Source: Advenella sp. FME57 (GTDB lineage: Bacteria > Pseudomonadota > Gammaproteobacteria > Burkholderiales > Burkholderiaceae_B). Taken from it: DNA of 64,000 bases. Every line of letters begins with the position of its first letter. Positions within the stretch are counted from its first letter, which is position 1. The position numbers and the translations under genes were made by a program. The notes beneath the pieces were generated by a model that did no database searches, had not been told where the DNA came from, and worked only from the letters and a program-made list of their open reading frames with translations. Of this stretch, positions 45,312 to 54,692 are shown one piece after another. The stretch lies in NCBI RefSeq assembly GCF_014897675.1, contig NZ_JABUXU010000008.1:1-64000 (forward strand), in the 5' to 3' direction.

Positions 45312-46517
45312 TTAGAAACGGTGTTGCATACCGACACCAACCAGAGTTGATTTCAGTTTTACGTTTTCTGCATTATCAAATTTAAGTTTACCGGTGCCGT
45401 AGGATGCAATGGCATATAAGCTCGTGCGTTTGGAAAGGTTATGTACATATCCCAAACTGAAAATATGCAGTTTTCCCTTTACACCGTCAAAAGCATCGCC
45501 AGTATTCTTGGTTGCGCTTCCTTGATATGAAAATAGAACTTTACCCTGGTCGCCAACAGGCGCTGTCAGCCCAGCCATCCAGGCTTGTTGACGATAACCG
45601 TTAGTCTCCGCGTAATTCATACCGAATGCAGAGCTGTTGGGATTGGTTACTGTTGTGAAGTCATTGAGCGCAGCATTTAGGCCTGTGCTGCCTGCCCCAT
45701 TTTCAACAATAATATCATTTGACATGGAGCCACGGACCTGGCCGTAACCCAGATGCAATTTCACAACATCGAAATCATAGGATCCAAACAGATTCCACAT
45801 ATGCGTGGTACCTTTGATGTCACCATCGGTATCACGGAAGTCTGTACGGAAGCGATCATAAGAAGCGCTGACTGTGATGGGACCACTGTTGTAGCCGGCA
45901 CCGACTGATATCCAGTTAGAGGTATTGCGCTCTTCAAAATCATTGAAACCGTCGCTACTTGTGGTCTTGTTATTTTTTCCAGCATAGGCAACACCGAGCT
46001 TGAATCCGCTGAAATCAGGCGTTACGTATTTGATAGAGTTGTCCATACGGGCAAAAGTGGAAGCGCCAAATGCACCGCTAAGAACGCCAGCTTGCATGAA
46101 ACCAACACCAAACGGATCGATCGGTGCCACAATGTCAGCAGCGAGGTTATATTGACGTCCCAATGTCAGGGCACCCCAGCTGTCTCCTTTCAAACCCACA
46201 TAGGCTTGACGACCAAACAGACGGTTACCTTGTAAAGAGCGACCGTTACCCAGATCAAAGCCACTTTCCAGTTGGAAAATTGCGCTAGTACCGTTACCCA
46301 GATCTTCGGCACCTTTCAAGCCCCACCGGTTGCCGTTTTTAACGCCATTGATCAGACCGATATCGCGGGTTTTTGTGAAAGCATCACCCTGGGTGACTTT
46401 GGTTTGTTGATAACCAATACCAGCGTCAACCAGACCATACAGCGTCACAGAAGTTTCTGCATGAGCTACACCAGCGAAGCCGGTAACCAGAGCTGCAGCA
46501 AGCAAAGTCTTTTTCAT
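45312..46517 (-). CDS. General bacterial porin (Gram-negative porin family, betaproteobacterial)
   Basis: 401 residues. The signal peptide MKKTLLAAALVTGFAGVAHA precedes ETSVTLYGLVDAGIGYQQTK, the first strand of the 16-stranded trimeric porin barrel. The C-terminus ends in a beta strand with final Phe (VGVGMQHRF), the signal for BAM. GAEDLGNGTSAIFQLESGF and LFGRQAYVGLKG are typical. It lets small hydrophilic solutes through the outer membrane. GAGGAG precedes the ATG by 9 bases. It lies at the right end of the AT-rich region; whether it is core or island DNA is unclear. Confidence 0.95.
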   Translation of the reverse strand: MKKTLLAAALVTGFAGVAHAETSVTLYGLVDAGIGYQQTKVTQGDAFTKTRDIGLINGVKNGNRWGLKGAEDLGNGTSAIFQLESGFDLGNGRSLQGNRLFGRQAYVGLKGDSWGALTLGRQYNLAADIVAPIDPFGVGFMQAGVLSGAFGASTFARMDNSIKYVTPDFSGFKLGVAYAGKNNKTTSSDGFNDFEERNTSNWISVGAGYNSGPITVSASYDRFRTDFRDTDGDIKGTTHMWNLFGSYDFDVVKLHLGYGQVRGSMSNDIIVENGAGSTGLNAALNDFTTVTNPNSSAFGMNYAETNGYRQQAWMAGLTAPVGDQGKVLFSYQGSATKNTGDAFDGVKGKLHIFSLGYVHNLSKRTSLYAIASYGTGKLKFDNAENVKLKSTLVGVGMQHRF

Positions 46518-47211
46518 CTGTTGTGTCTCCTCATGATTAATGTGTATTTTTGTTATGAATCGTTCAAATTCGATTCAATATACAAGCTTGGACACAATGG
46601 AGTAAAGTCTCTGAAATCGAACTGACATCTATTGAGGCCCGTTTAAATAGTAAGAAACTATGGGTTTTTTCTTTGGACAGTCTGGATTTACAATTTCTTC
46701 GACAAAAATTCTGACATATCCTATTTGTCTTTATAAAAAATAAATATTAATTATCAATGGGTTATGTGCTAATTTCTGTGCTGGTGTTTTTCGCATCAAT
46801 CTGTTGACCTCTACTTGAAGGCCAATCATTTGAGAAAAATAATTACCGACATTGGCAATTTGTTGGGGTTTTCCTTGCCCAAGAATAAACTCGCCCTGTT
46901 TGTGAAATATATGCAACACATTCAATCATTTAAAATTTGCTTCAACATCAAGTTAGAAGCGTAACGGTGCAAGGTATTAAATTTACGAAGCAAAATTCCC
47001 GCTCTTATATGTCCTTTGAATACTTATAATTCCACCTGATGTTGTTGCTTGCTGATTTGGTACGCTTTTATACGATATAAGGCGAATTGGCATTATTACA
47101 ACTGCGTTTGTCGCGCGTTCCAGTGTGTTTGGCCCGATTGCAGCATCGTTACGGACAAGACAAGCGCCATGCCTTAAAATAGTACATCGCTAATCACCCG
47201 GAGAATGGCAT
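46518..47211. other. AT-rich region between the porin and a small peptide gene
   Basis: About 690 bases holding the porin promoter on the minus strand and, near 47180-47205, that of the 47-codon gene. A 64-codon minus-strand frame (46731-46925) starting with TTG has no ribosome binding site and no recognisable family. The stretch 46660-47030 is strongly AT-rich. No attachment-site copy of the tRNA end was found by eye. Confidence 0.4.
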
Positions 47212-47355
47212 ATGAGCAATGATACTGAATTTGACACCGCGCTGGATAATATCGATTTTGATGCGATTGAAAAGAAAAATGCCGAGTTGATCAAAAAGAT
47301 GGATGAAAACTTGCCTGAAGCAGACGACGACTGCGGAGACGCCTGCAAAATCTAG
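47212..47355 (+). CDS. Small acidic protein with Cys-containing C-terminus (47 aa)
   Basis: 47 codons from ATG at 47212 to TAG at 47355. GGAG lies 8 bases upstream, and an intrinsic terminator follows within 20 bases, so this is a complete one-gene unit. The protein begins MSNDTEFDTALDNIDFDAIE, has a Lys/Glu-rich helix-like middle (KKNAELIKKMDENL) and ends PEADDDCGDACKI. It has no signal peptide and no membrane segment. The family is unknown to me. The CxxxC end preceded by acids could bind metal or be a modification site; this is inference. Confidence 0.7.
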   Translation: MSNDTEFDTALDNIDFDAIEKKNAELIKKMDENLPEADDDCGDACKI

Positions 47356-47374
47356 GCGTTTTGAATGCTAATAA

Positions 47375-47403
47375 AAAACGACGCTATATGGCGTCGTTTT
47401 TTT
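47375..47403. terminator. Terminator between the small peptide gene and the DUF1634 gene
   Basis: ACGACGC (47378-47384) pairs with GCGTCGT (47391-47397), flanked by A and T runs on both sides. It can serve both the rightward peptide gene and the leftward DUF1634 gene, which ends at 47415. Confidence 0.85.
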
Positions 47404-47414
47404 GTTGTGCCGTA

Positions 47415-47732
47415 TTAAAGGCCCAATAGAACGCCGACGGCAATAATCGCCAGTACCAGCGCTGCAATCGCGGTATAGAGGTAGTCGCGTGCGTGTGCGA
47501 ACATCGCCAGCATGAGTGCGACGCGGATAATTGGCAGCAACACGAAAATCACCACACCGAGTTTGATCAGCGCATAGCCGGTTTGGGCCAGACTCGGGGT
47601 GTAGTCCATCTGCCCCAGGGCGCCAAGGATAATGCCGATCATAATCACTGCTGAAGCGATCAGGGTGCCGTACCATAGCAGGCCCGCAATGATTCCGTCG
47701 TGGCGGTCCGGCTTGCTGTCCAATGGATTCAT
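47415..47732 (-). CDS. DUF1634 membrane protein, partner of the TauE/SafE transporter
   Basis: About 105 residues from the ATG at 47732, which overlaps the upstream transporter stop by 4 bases. Three hydrophobic segments are visible (WYGTLIASAVIMIGIILGAL, ALIKLGVVIFVLLPIIRVAL, TAIAALVLAIIAVGVLLGL). This is the layout of DUF1634 proteins, which are regularly encoded beside TauE/SafE permeases. A role as accessory subunit is inference. Confidence 0.88.
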   Translation of the reverse strand: MNPLDSKPDRHDGIIAGLLWYGTLIASAVIMIGIILGALGQMDYTPSLAQTGYALIKLGVVIFVLLPIIRVALMLAMFAHARDYLYTAIAALVLAIIAVGVLLGL

Positions 47733-48589
47733 GAGCCTGTTCCCCAAAGATGGATGCCCAGCGCACTTAGCATCATTTGGATTGCAAGTGCAATAAGAAT
47801 GACAGCGAACAGAATGCGCAGTTTGTCAGCGGGCAGTCCCATCAGCAGGCGAGCGCCGGCCAGTGCCCCCACGACTGAACCGAGTGCAACGGGACCGGCG
47901 ATGTTCATATCGATGTCGCCGCGAACAAGATATGCACCACCACTTGCTGCAGCGGTTACGCCAATCATAAAGTTGGATGTTGCCGATGACACCTTGATGG
48001 GGAGTCGCAAGGCAGTATCCATTGCCGGTATTTTCAGTACGCCGGAACCAATGCCCAGCAGGGCGGAGATAACGCCGGCGCCATACATCAGGGAAAGACC
48101 CAAGGGGACCCGGGCGACCTGATAGGCGACGTCCTTGCCCAGTTGGCGATCAGGAAAGGTAGAATGCAAACCCAGCCGACTTGCCCAGCTTTGCGGGTCG
48201 GGCGTGATGGCCAGTGCCGGGTCGCGACGCCGGGCCATCATCTGCTGTGCTGACAGAACGAGAATGACAGCGAAAAGCCCATAGAGTGCCGGCGTTGGAA
48301 TGATGCCTATCAACAGCACGCCTGTGATTGCACCAAGCGTGGTCGCTGTCTCCAGGACAATGGCAAGCCTGATGTTGGTCAGGCGTCCTTTAAGAAATGG
48401 CGCGGCGCTGCCGCAGGAGCAGGCAATGACAGACACGATGCTGGCGGCGATTGCAACATGAATGTCTACGCCGAACGCGATAATGAGTATGGGCACAATA
48501 AAAATGCCGCTAGCCATTCCCAGCATGCCGCCAAGCATGCTGGCACCGAACGCGGCGGCAAATAACCAGAACAGGGTCGCTATATCCAT
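47729..48589 (-). CDS. TauE/SafE family sulfite/organic anion exporter (TSUP)
   Basis: 286 residues with about eight membrane segments. The twin repeats of the family show as GGMLGMASGIFIVPILI near the N-terminus and ALLGIGSGVLKIPAMD in the second half. Members move sulfite, sulfoacetate or other anions across the inner membrane. The gene is cotranscribed with DUF1634 and lies 14 bases after a GntR regulator gene, which probably controls it. Confidence 0.9.
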   Translation of the reverse strand: MDIATLFWLFAAAFGASMLGGMLGMASGIFIVPILIIAFGVDIHVAIAASIVSVIACSCGSAAPFLKGRLTNIRLAIVLETATTLGAITGVLLIGIIPTPALYGLFAVILVLSAQQMMARRRDPALAITPDPQSWASRLGLHSTFPDRQLGKDVAYQVARVPLGLSLMYGAGVISALLGIGSGVLKIPAMDTALRLPIKVSSATSNFMIGVTAAASGGAYLVRGDIDMNIAGPVALGSVVGALAGARLLMGLPADKLRILFAVILIALAIQMMLSALGIHLWGTGS

Positions 48590-48603
48590 GTTTGCGCACC
48601 CAG

Positions 48604-49353
48604 TCAGTGTGAACGTCGCGATAGCCGGGTGGCAAAGCGGATGGAGTCGCCTCGGTAATACAGTTTTTCGTAATCGACGGGTTGCTCTCCGGTGCTATAG
48701 GAGGTGCGTTCGATTAGAAAAATCGGGGCGCCGATTGCAATATTGAGGGCCTGCGCTACATGCCTGTCTGCGATCACCGCCTCCAACTGATAACTGGCCT
48801 CTACCAGCGGCAGGGCATATTTGTTTTCGAGCAGATCGAATATGGGTTTCACGTCCAGATTGTTGCTGACGACCTTGTCGCCGATCTCCAGAGGCAGATA
48901 GGTTTCGTCAAACGACATGGGAATACCATCGGCTAGGCGAACACGTTCAATCCGATAGACCTGCGTGCCTGGGGCAATCTGCAGTGCCAGGGCTGTTTGC
49001 TCGTCAGCGGTAACGATGCGTTTATCCAGCAGACGCGACGTCGGATGACGACCCAATACCACCATGTCTTCGGCAAACCCGGTCAGTTCGGTCAGCGCCT
49101 GCGTGATCTTGGGGTGCGTCACGAAGGTTCCCTTACCGCGGCGAATTTCCACCAGTCCACGGGCCACAAGATTGTCGATGGCTTTGCGAATGGTGGTTCG
49201 GCTCATATGAAAGCGTGCGATCAATTGCTCTTCCGTCGGTAACTGCGTTCCGGCGGCAAGCTGACCGCTGGAGATCTCGGTGGCCAGGGCAGCTTCAATT
49301 TTTGCGTATAGCGGAGTGCTGTTGGTATCGATCAGTGTCATAGAAGACATCAT
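48604..49353 (-). CDS. GntR family transcriptional regulator with UTRA domain
   Basis: 249 residues. The winged helix-turn-helix (about 15-80) shows GTQLPTEEQLIARFHMSRTT and GLVEIRRGKGTFV. The C-terminal UTRA ligand domain (about 95-240) shows RIERVRLADGIPMSFDETYLP. HutC/UTRA regulators bind small effectors and usually repress the adjacent operon. The gene stands upstream of the TauE/SafE and DUF1634 genes on the same strand. Starts at 49353, 49350 and 49341 are possible; none has a good ribosome binding site, and the palindromic operator covers the first two. Confidence 0.92.
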   Translation of the reverse strand: MMSSMTLIDTNSTPLYAKIEAALATEISSGQLAAGTQLPTEEQLIARFHMSRTTIRKAIDNLVARGLVEIRRGKGTFVTHPKITQALTELTGFAEDMVVLGRHPTSRLLDKRIVTADEQTALALQIAPGTQVYRIERVRLADGIPMSFDETYLPLEIGDKVVSNNLDVKPIFDLLENKYALPLVEASYQLEAVIADRHVAQALNIAIGAPIFLIERTSYSTGEQPVDYEKLYYRGDSIRFATRLSRRSH

Positions 49354-49375
49354 GACATCATGATGTCATGATGTC
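49346..49375. promoter_or_regulatory. Perfect 30-bp palindrome, likely GntR operator
   Basis: 49346-49375 is identical to its own reverse complement. Each half contains two copies of GACATCAT-like words (GACATCATGACATCA). It overlaps the start of the GntR gene, so binding would block its own operon. The doubled half-site suggests two dimers bound side by side. Confidence 0.85.
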
Positions 49376-49529
49376 CAGAAAAAAATGTCAGGAGTCATCT
49401 TCGTGTGTATTTCATGTGAATTGATTGCGACAGGAGTATTTCAGTCACATTGCCGTCTGGCTGCACTGCAAGCGACAACGGGAAAATGCAATACGCGACC
49501 ACAGACGCATATTGGCCAATACCTGACTG

Positions 49530-50006
49530 TCAGATGGCGCCACCCGTTTTTCGTGGCAAGCGACGCTCGACAGGTGATGACTGGATGATGGACGTATTGG
49601 TCATTGAATAAGGGATGAGCTGGTCAATCAGGTGCTCCAGCCCTTCGATGGATTCGACGTGCGCACGGGCAATAAAACAATCTTCGCCCGTGACGCGATC
49701 ACATTCGGCAATTTCCGGGATGTCTTTCAGAATCTGCGCAACGCGTTGCAACTGGCCGGGGATGGGCCGAATACGCAGCCAGGCTGCGATGGGCAGGCCC
49801 AGGGCCCTGGGATTTATTTTCAGGGTGTAGCCTTCGATCAAGTCGGCATCTTCCAGCCTTTTTATTCGCTCCGAGACGCTTGGCGGCGATAGCCCCACAA
49901 GGCGGGCCAGTTCGGCCGTTGTCGTTCTTGCATCCTTTACCAGCGCCTCGATCAACATCAAATCCGTGCGATCCAGCTTTCCATTTTGATATTTAAGGCG
50001 TTTCAT
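49530..50006 (-). CDS. Lrp/AsnC family transcriptional regulator
   Basis: 158 residues. The N-terminal helix-turn-helix (LDRTDLMLIEALVKDARTTT, then LSPPSVSERIKRL) is followed by the RAM ligand-binding domain (about 75-150, with ECDRVTGEDCFIARAHVES). Such regulators respond to amino acids. It is divergent from a DMT exporter gene across 100 bases, which suggests that it controls amino-acid export. Confidence 0.93.
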   Translation of the reverse strand: MKRLKYQNGKLDRTDLMLIEALVKDARTTTAELARLVGLSPPSVSERIKRLEDADLIEGYTLKINPRALGLPIAAWLRIRPIPGQLQRVAQILKDIPEIAECDRVTGEDCFIARAHVESIEGLEHLIDQLIPYSMTNTSIIQSSPVERRLPRKTGGAI

Positions 50007-50106
50007 GTAATCGACCTTTTTTATAAAGCTATTTTCCCAGATATGGCTTTTGTTCTGTATTCATTTGGTCGCTCCAGTCTCGCATAATAAGGGCAAAGGA
50101 GCAACA

Positions 50107-51075
50107 ATGAAATTATTGCATTTATCACATCTATCGTTGACTCAGGTCGCCCGCTTTGTGCCTCCGACCGTTTGGTTCGGTGTCAGTGCCATCTTTCATT
50201 ATCTTGGGCCCTCATTTGCGGTCCTTCTGTTTCCGTCCATCGGGGTGCTGGGTGTTGCCTGGTTCAGAATTGCTTCGGCGGCGCTGATTTTTGCACCGAT
50301 CACACGGCCGTGGAAGACATTGCAGCGGGCTGATGGGAGAACGCGATTATTACTGGTCGGGCTGGGGATTTGTCTGGCTGTGATGAACACTTCCTTCTAT
50401 CTGGCATTGGATCGCCTGCCGATGAGTCTTGTCGCTGCCATGGAATTTGCAGGCACGATCGTCGTTGCACTTTATGGCCTGCGATCGCGACGCAATCTTT
50501 TGGCACTGGTTCTGGCTGTTCTTGGCATCATCATACTGATTGACGTAAAGTGGTCCACCGATTTGCACGGACTTTGCTGGGCGGCATTGAATGCGACACT
50601 GTTCGTTATCTATATTACCCTGGGCCACAAGGCCGCAGAGGGTGGCGCCAGCAGTGGTGTTGAGTATCTTGGCGCCGCCATGGCCATTGCATTTATCATT
50701 GTGATGCCAATTGGCATTATTGAGGCCATGACAGCGTTTGGCGTGCCCGAACTCGTGGTGGCTGGCATTGCAGTCGGATTCTGCTCTTCAGTTGTTCCAT
50801 ATGTTGCCGATCAGATGGCGATGTCGCGTCTGCCTCGTGCCACCTTTGCCCTGTATCTGGCCATCCTGCCGGCAACCGCGACCCTTATTGCTGCCATCAT
50901 GCTTGCGCAGATACCAACGCCGCAGGATCTCGCTGGCATTGCACTTGTGATGATCGCCATTGCAATACACAAGCCACCACGATCTGTCGCAGACGCCGGT
51001 CGCATGGGTGACGAGATCGACAGCAACGGCTCGGCAATGCAGCCCCGTCAGGAAAAAGGCGACGCAGTAGGGTAG
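50107..51075 (+). CDS. EamA/RhtA-like DMT-family exporter
   Basis: 322 residues from the ATG at 50107 with AAGGAG 5 bases upstream. Ten hydrophobic segments form the two EamA repeats (FHYLGPSFAVLLFPSIG and ALNATLFVIYITLGHKAAEGG are recognisable). RhtA of this group exports threonine and homoserine. The divergent Lrp-type regulator fits an amino-acid export role. The C-terminal 35 residues are hydrophilic and variable. Confidence 0.88.
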   Translation: MKLLHLSHLSLTQVARFVPPTVWFGVSAIFHYLGPSFAVLLFPSIGVLGVAWFRIASAALIFAPITRPWKTLQRADGRTRLLLVGLGICLAVMNTSFYLALDRLPMSLVAAMEFAGTIVVALYGLRSRRNLLALVLAVLGIIILIDVKWSTDLHGLCWAALNATLFVIYITLGHKAAEGGASSGVEYLGAAMAIAFIIVMPIGIIEAMTAFGVPELVVAGIAVGFCSSVVPYVADQMAMSRLPRATFALYLAILPATATLIAAIMLAQIPTPQDLAGIALVMIAIAIHKPPRSVADAGRMGDEIDSNGSAMQPRQEKGDAVG

Positions 51076-51162
51076 CGGATCACTGACGCCTGCGGCCCGC
51101 CTGCCGGAAAATCAATGAGGCGTGATCAGTTGGGGCGCGCGTTAAGGGACAGCCGGAGCCTG

Positions 51163-51483
51163 TCAGGCTGATTTGTTTGTCGTGCCGGGGCTGGCGTCGT
51201 CGCCCACATCATAAACACCGTCCGGGTCGGCAATCAGTTTCTGGAATTGTCCGCCCCGGGCCACCAGCATTTCAAAGTGGGTTTTTCCGTCGTGCAGCCT
51301 GGGCGTGAGCAGCACCACTTTGCCTTGTGTCTTTTCTTCGATATCGCGAACAATCTCAGTCAGGCCCTGCACGGTCCTGCATTTACGACGCTGATCATCG
51401 TCCTGGGTACCGGCGGCGAATGCGCCATAGCTCAATTGCGCCGCTAGCGAGGACAAAACCAGTTTGAGCAGTACATCTTTCAT
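51163..51483 (-). CDS. Small exported protein, PepSY-like
   Basis: 106 residues from the ATG at 51483, preceded by AAGGAG. A signal peptide ends near GAFAAGTQ. The mature part (IEEKTQGKVVLLTPRLHDG, then HFEMLVARGGQFQKLIADPD) resembles a single PepSY domain, which often acts as an inhibitor or sensor in the periplasm. The C-terminus is short and polar. An in-frame extension upstream is not supported. Confidence 0.75.
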   Translation of the reverse strand: MKDVLLKLVLSSLAAQLSYGAFAAGTQDDDQRRKCRTVQGLTEIVRDIEEKTQGKVVLLTPRLHDGKTHFEMLVARGGQFQKLIADPDGVYDVGDDASPGTTNKSA

Positions 51484-52004
51484 CTTATTCTCCTTCTGGC
51501 AATCCGCGTGAACGGGTAGACAATGAGTGCAAGCAGTGGCTGCCAACATTGAACGGCTGTCGCACCTGGCAACCGGTGGGAGTACAACGGCATAATAGGG
51601 GGCAACCGGGGCAAATAAAAAAACGCAGGATCGTGGTGCGTTGTCGTCCGCGAGCGCCCAGTTTACCGGCTTGTTCCGCAACGAGCCAGCGAATATTTCA
51701 AGTTTGATACGGCTTTTTGTGCTGCAGAGCAGTACGAATAAGACAGTAGTAGCTAGATAGCAGTAGCAGGACAGCAGGAGTGGTCACGATTTATGGATGC
51801 CGGTTTTTTGCGTGCCCGAGTTGCCCTGTTCATGCAGGATACCCGGGTATCGTGACGATGGTGTGACGGTATGGCCGGTGCCGTAACAACCGAAATGCTG
51901 CGTTGCGACTGCAGCAATGCCAATGAATGCCTGTCATAATACCGGTTTGCGATTAAGGCGGGTCGTTGTACGACACGCCGGATTGTTTTTTCGGATGCAT
52001 TCTC
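51484..52004. other. Intergenic stretch upstream of the AddB-like gene
   Basis: About 520 bases between diverging genes. A part near 51735-51780 is rich in AGTAG and AGCAG words. I see no supported gene or RNA; promoters for both flanks are expected here. Confidence 0.4.
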
Positions 52005-54692
52005 ATGGCATGTTCAATTGATGCGGTAACGCCTGAAACGGTGGCGTCGCTGGATCCGGATACGACGGTTGTTGTTACCGTCAATAACCGCCTGGTTTGG
52101 CGGGTACACGCGTTGTTGCTCGAGCAGGCAGGGCGCGACAGGGCAGTGCTGCAGCTGCCCGCCGCCTGTTCACTCACCCGGTGGCTGGACCAGCTGCATC
52201 AGGAACGGCTATTTTGCGCCGATCCTGCTGTACGCAGTCACCGGCTCAGTGATTTTGCTGCCCGTCTGTTGTGGGAAGAGGTCGTCGCCTCCCTGCAGGG
52301 CGAGACCCCGCTCATTGATGTGCAGCTGGCTGCCGCGCGCGCCATGGCGGCCAGTCATGACCGTGATGAGTGGCAGGTGCAGGTCCAGCCCCAGGAACAA
52401 ACCGAGGAATACCTGCGTTTTATGCAGTGGCGCAATCAATACGAACAACGCTGCCGCGAACTGGACGCCCAGGATGACAATCACCTGTATAACACGCTGA
52501 TCGATTCGATCGCGGCGGGTCGGCTGTTGCGGCTGCCCGCCACCATGGTCCTGGCAGGCTTTAACGAATACTCGCCGCGATTGACACGGTTGTTGCAGGC
52601 GTGCGCAGATCGTGGTTGCCGGTTGGTATCGCTATCTCTGCCCAGGCACGAGCAGTCGCAACGCATATTGTCGGCGCAAAAAGATCGCAGCAGTGAATGG
52701 ATCGCTGCCGCACACTGGGCTGCCAGCGAGCTGGCAGCCGATCCGCAGCGTCGCGTGGCCATTGTCTCGCCAGCCATGGAAGCAGATGCCGTGTTCGCAA
52801 GACGAATTCTGGATCGTGAACTGTCGCCCGATCCCTTTGCGCCGGCCTATCGTTACAACATGACGGTGGGGCGCGCACTCGGGGAGTGGCCCGTTGTGCT
52901 TGCCGCCTTTCGATGGCTGTCGCTGATTGCCGGTCTGTGCGATCAGGGTTCGGTGCGGCCGCAGCAGTTTGGCCAGGCGCTGCTGGCCGGGTTTTGCAGT
53001 GCAAGCGCTGCCGAACAGTCGGCCATGGCTGTATTGGATGCGCGCCTGCGCGATTCACAAAACATTGCCTGGAATACCGATCAGGTATGCGCCCAAATGG
53101 ATCGTCATGTCCCGGACTTTTCCTATGTCTTCCGGCAGGCAATGGCACACTGGCGGCAGGCCGCGTCCGGGGGACGCCAGAGCACCGAACACTGGACCCA
53201 GCTCATACGCGAGACGCTGGCATTGCTGGGTTTTCCCGGTAGTACGCTGTCAAGTACCAACTATCAGGTGTGCGCAGCGTTCGATGCGCTCTTGCATACT
53301 TTTTCATTGCTGAACCTGTATGCGGGGCGCCTGTCGGGCATGCCTGCCGTTGCGCTGCTGCAGCGCATGGCGCGGGAATCCATGTTCCAGCCACAACGCG
53401 ACCAGGATGTCAGGCTGGATGTCCTGGGCTTTCTTGAAGCTGAACACGGCCAATGGGATGCGGTCTGGGTGCTTGGCCTGACAGATGACGTTATTCCAGC
53501 CAGTCCTGATCCGAATCCGTTTTTGCCTGTGGCAGCGCTGGCCAGGGCGGGTGCGCCGCGTGCCACGCCGGAGCGGGAGAAAGCCTGGGCAATCGAGATG
53601 CTGCAGGCATTGTGCGGGGTTGCACCCCGTGTCGTACTGAGCTACCCGGCCAGCGAGGCCGACAGAGCACTGCGGCCGTCGCCGTTGCTCAGCTTTTTTG
53701 TCGGCGCGCAAGCCGGGCAAGGGCAGGGGGCCGACACCCCTGAATGCCTGTCCCGGGCCCGCTGCGCATCGTTGCCGTTGGAAACGTTGAACGACAATCG
53801 AGGTTTGCCCCTGACGCATATTCTGGAAGGCGGCTCGGACCTGTTGGAAACGCAGGCGCTCAATCCGCTTTGGGGGTACGTCCGGTATCGTCTGTTGGCC
53901 AAAGGGCTCAAACCCTATCCCGAGTCACTGAACGCGGCCATTCGCGGTATGTTTCTGCACAGCATGGCCCAAAAAGTATGGGAAATGCTTGGTTCTTCCG
54001 AACGCCTGGCACAACTTAGCCAGGTTCAGCAGGATGAACTGGTGGCGCAGGCCGTGACCATGGCGGCTGACCAGACGCTGGACGGGGTATCGCCAACACT
54101 GGCGGCAATGGAAAAGGAACGGGGTCACGCAGTCATGATGACACTGCTGGATCTGGAGCGGGAGCGCCCGGCATTTCATATTGTGGGTGTCGAACAGGCG
54201 GCTAGCTGGCAGCATGCCAGCGTAAAAGTCAATTTGCGTGTCGACCGGATTGATGAGACCGGGTATGGCGCCAAAGTGGTGATGGATTACAAATCCGGGC
54301 AGCGCACGCCCGACTTCCAGAAAGACTGGTTGCGACCACAACCAGTCAACCTGCAACTGCCCTTGTACGCTACGGTATTGCGCCAGCCTGATGAAGCGGG
54401 GCAGCGCGGGCAGATAGAAGCCTTGCTGTTTGCAAAATTGAATGCAAAGAAAACTGAGTTGAGCGGTTTGGGCGAGAATGGCACCGATATTGCCGGGGCG
54501 ACGTCCCTGGCCAAACTGGCGCCAGAGCAAAGCTGGGAGGTGTTGCTAGATGGCTGGGAACGTAGTCTGCAACAATTGGCCCGCGACATGTCGGATGGGG
54601 TGGCCGATAACCGCAGCTGGGCTGTGAATGACCTGATCTATTGTGATGTGCTGCCGTTTCTGCGCCTGGCACAGGAGAGTGAAGATGATTGA
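52005..54692 (+). CDS. AddB-like nuclease/helicase-like repair protein
   Basis: About 895 residues from the ATG at 52005. The N-terminal and middle parts are inactivated-helicase-like (VLAGFNEYSPRLTRLLQAC; VWVLGLTDDVIPASPDPNPF). The C-terminus carries a PD-(D/E)xK nuclease: RVDRID, VVMDYKSGQRTP and NLQLPLYATVL. This fits the betaproteobacterial AddB analogue, long annotated as a probable DNA repair protein. With the next gene it would process double-strand ends for RecA, replacing RecBCD. The stop overlaps the start of the helicase gene (ATGATTGA). Confidence 0.88.
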   Translation: MACSIDAVTPETVASLDPDTTVVVTVNNRLVWRVHALLLEQAGRDRAVLQLPAACSLTRWLDQLHQERLFCADPAVRSHRLSDFAARLLWEEVVASLQGETPLIDVQLAAARAMAASHDRDEWQVQVQPQEQTEEYLRFMQWRNQYEQRCRELDAQDDNHLYNTLIDSIAAGRLLRLPATMVLAGFNEYSPRLTRLLQACADRGCRLVSLSLPRHEQSQRILSAQKDRSSEWIAAAHWAASELAADPQRRVAIVSPAMEADAVFARRILDRELSPDPFAPAYRYNMTVGRALGEWPVVLAAFRWLSLIAGLCDQGSVRPQQFGQALLAGFCSASAAEQSAMAVLDARLRDSQNIAWNTDQVCAQMDRHVPDFSYVFRQAMAHWRQAASGGRQSTEHWTQLIRETLALLGFPGSTLSSTNYQVCAAFDALLHTFSLLNLYAGRLSGMPAVALLQRMARESMFQPQRDQDVRLDVLGFLEAEHGQWDAVWVLGLTDDVIPASPDPNPFLPVAALARAGAPRATPEREKAWAIEMLQALCGVAPRVVLSYPASEADRALRPSPLLSFFVGAQAGQGQGADTPECLSRARCASLPLETLNDNRGLPLTHILEGGSDLLETQALNPLWGYVRYRLLAKGLKPYPESLNAAIRGMFLHSMAQKVWEMLGSSERLAQLSQVQQDELVAQAVTMAADQTLDGVSPTLAAMEKERGHAVMMTLLDLERERPAFHIVGVEQAASWQHASVKVNLRVDRIDETGYGAKVVMDYKSGQRTPDFQKDWLRPQPVNLQLPLYATVLRQPDEAGQRGQIEALLFAKLNAKKTELSGLGENGTDIAGATSLAKLAPEQSWEVLLDGWERSLQQLARDMSDGVADNRSWAVNDLIYCDVLPFLRLAQESEDD

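Noticed and set aside
46731-46925. A 64-codon minus-strand frame beginning with TTG
   Set aside because: AT-rich, no ribosome binding site, no family. I could not exclude it but cannot support it.
41410-47211. A second copy of the tRNA 3' end that would mark the right attachment site
   Set aside because: Scanned by eye for the GGTTCGATTCCTGTCGGCG segment on the plus strand; no copy seen, so the right boundary is left open.
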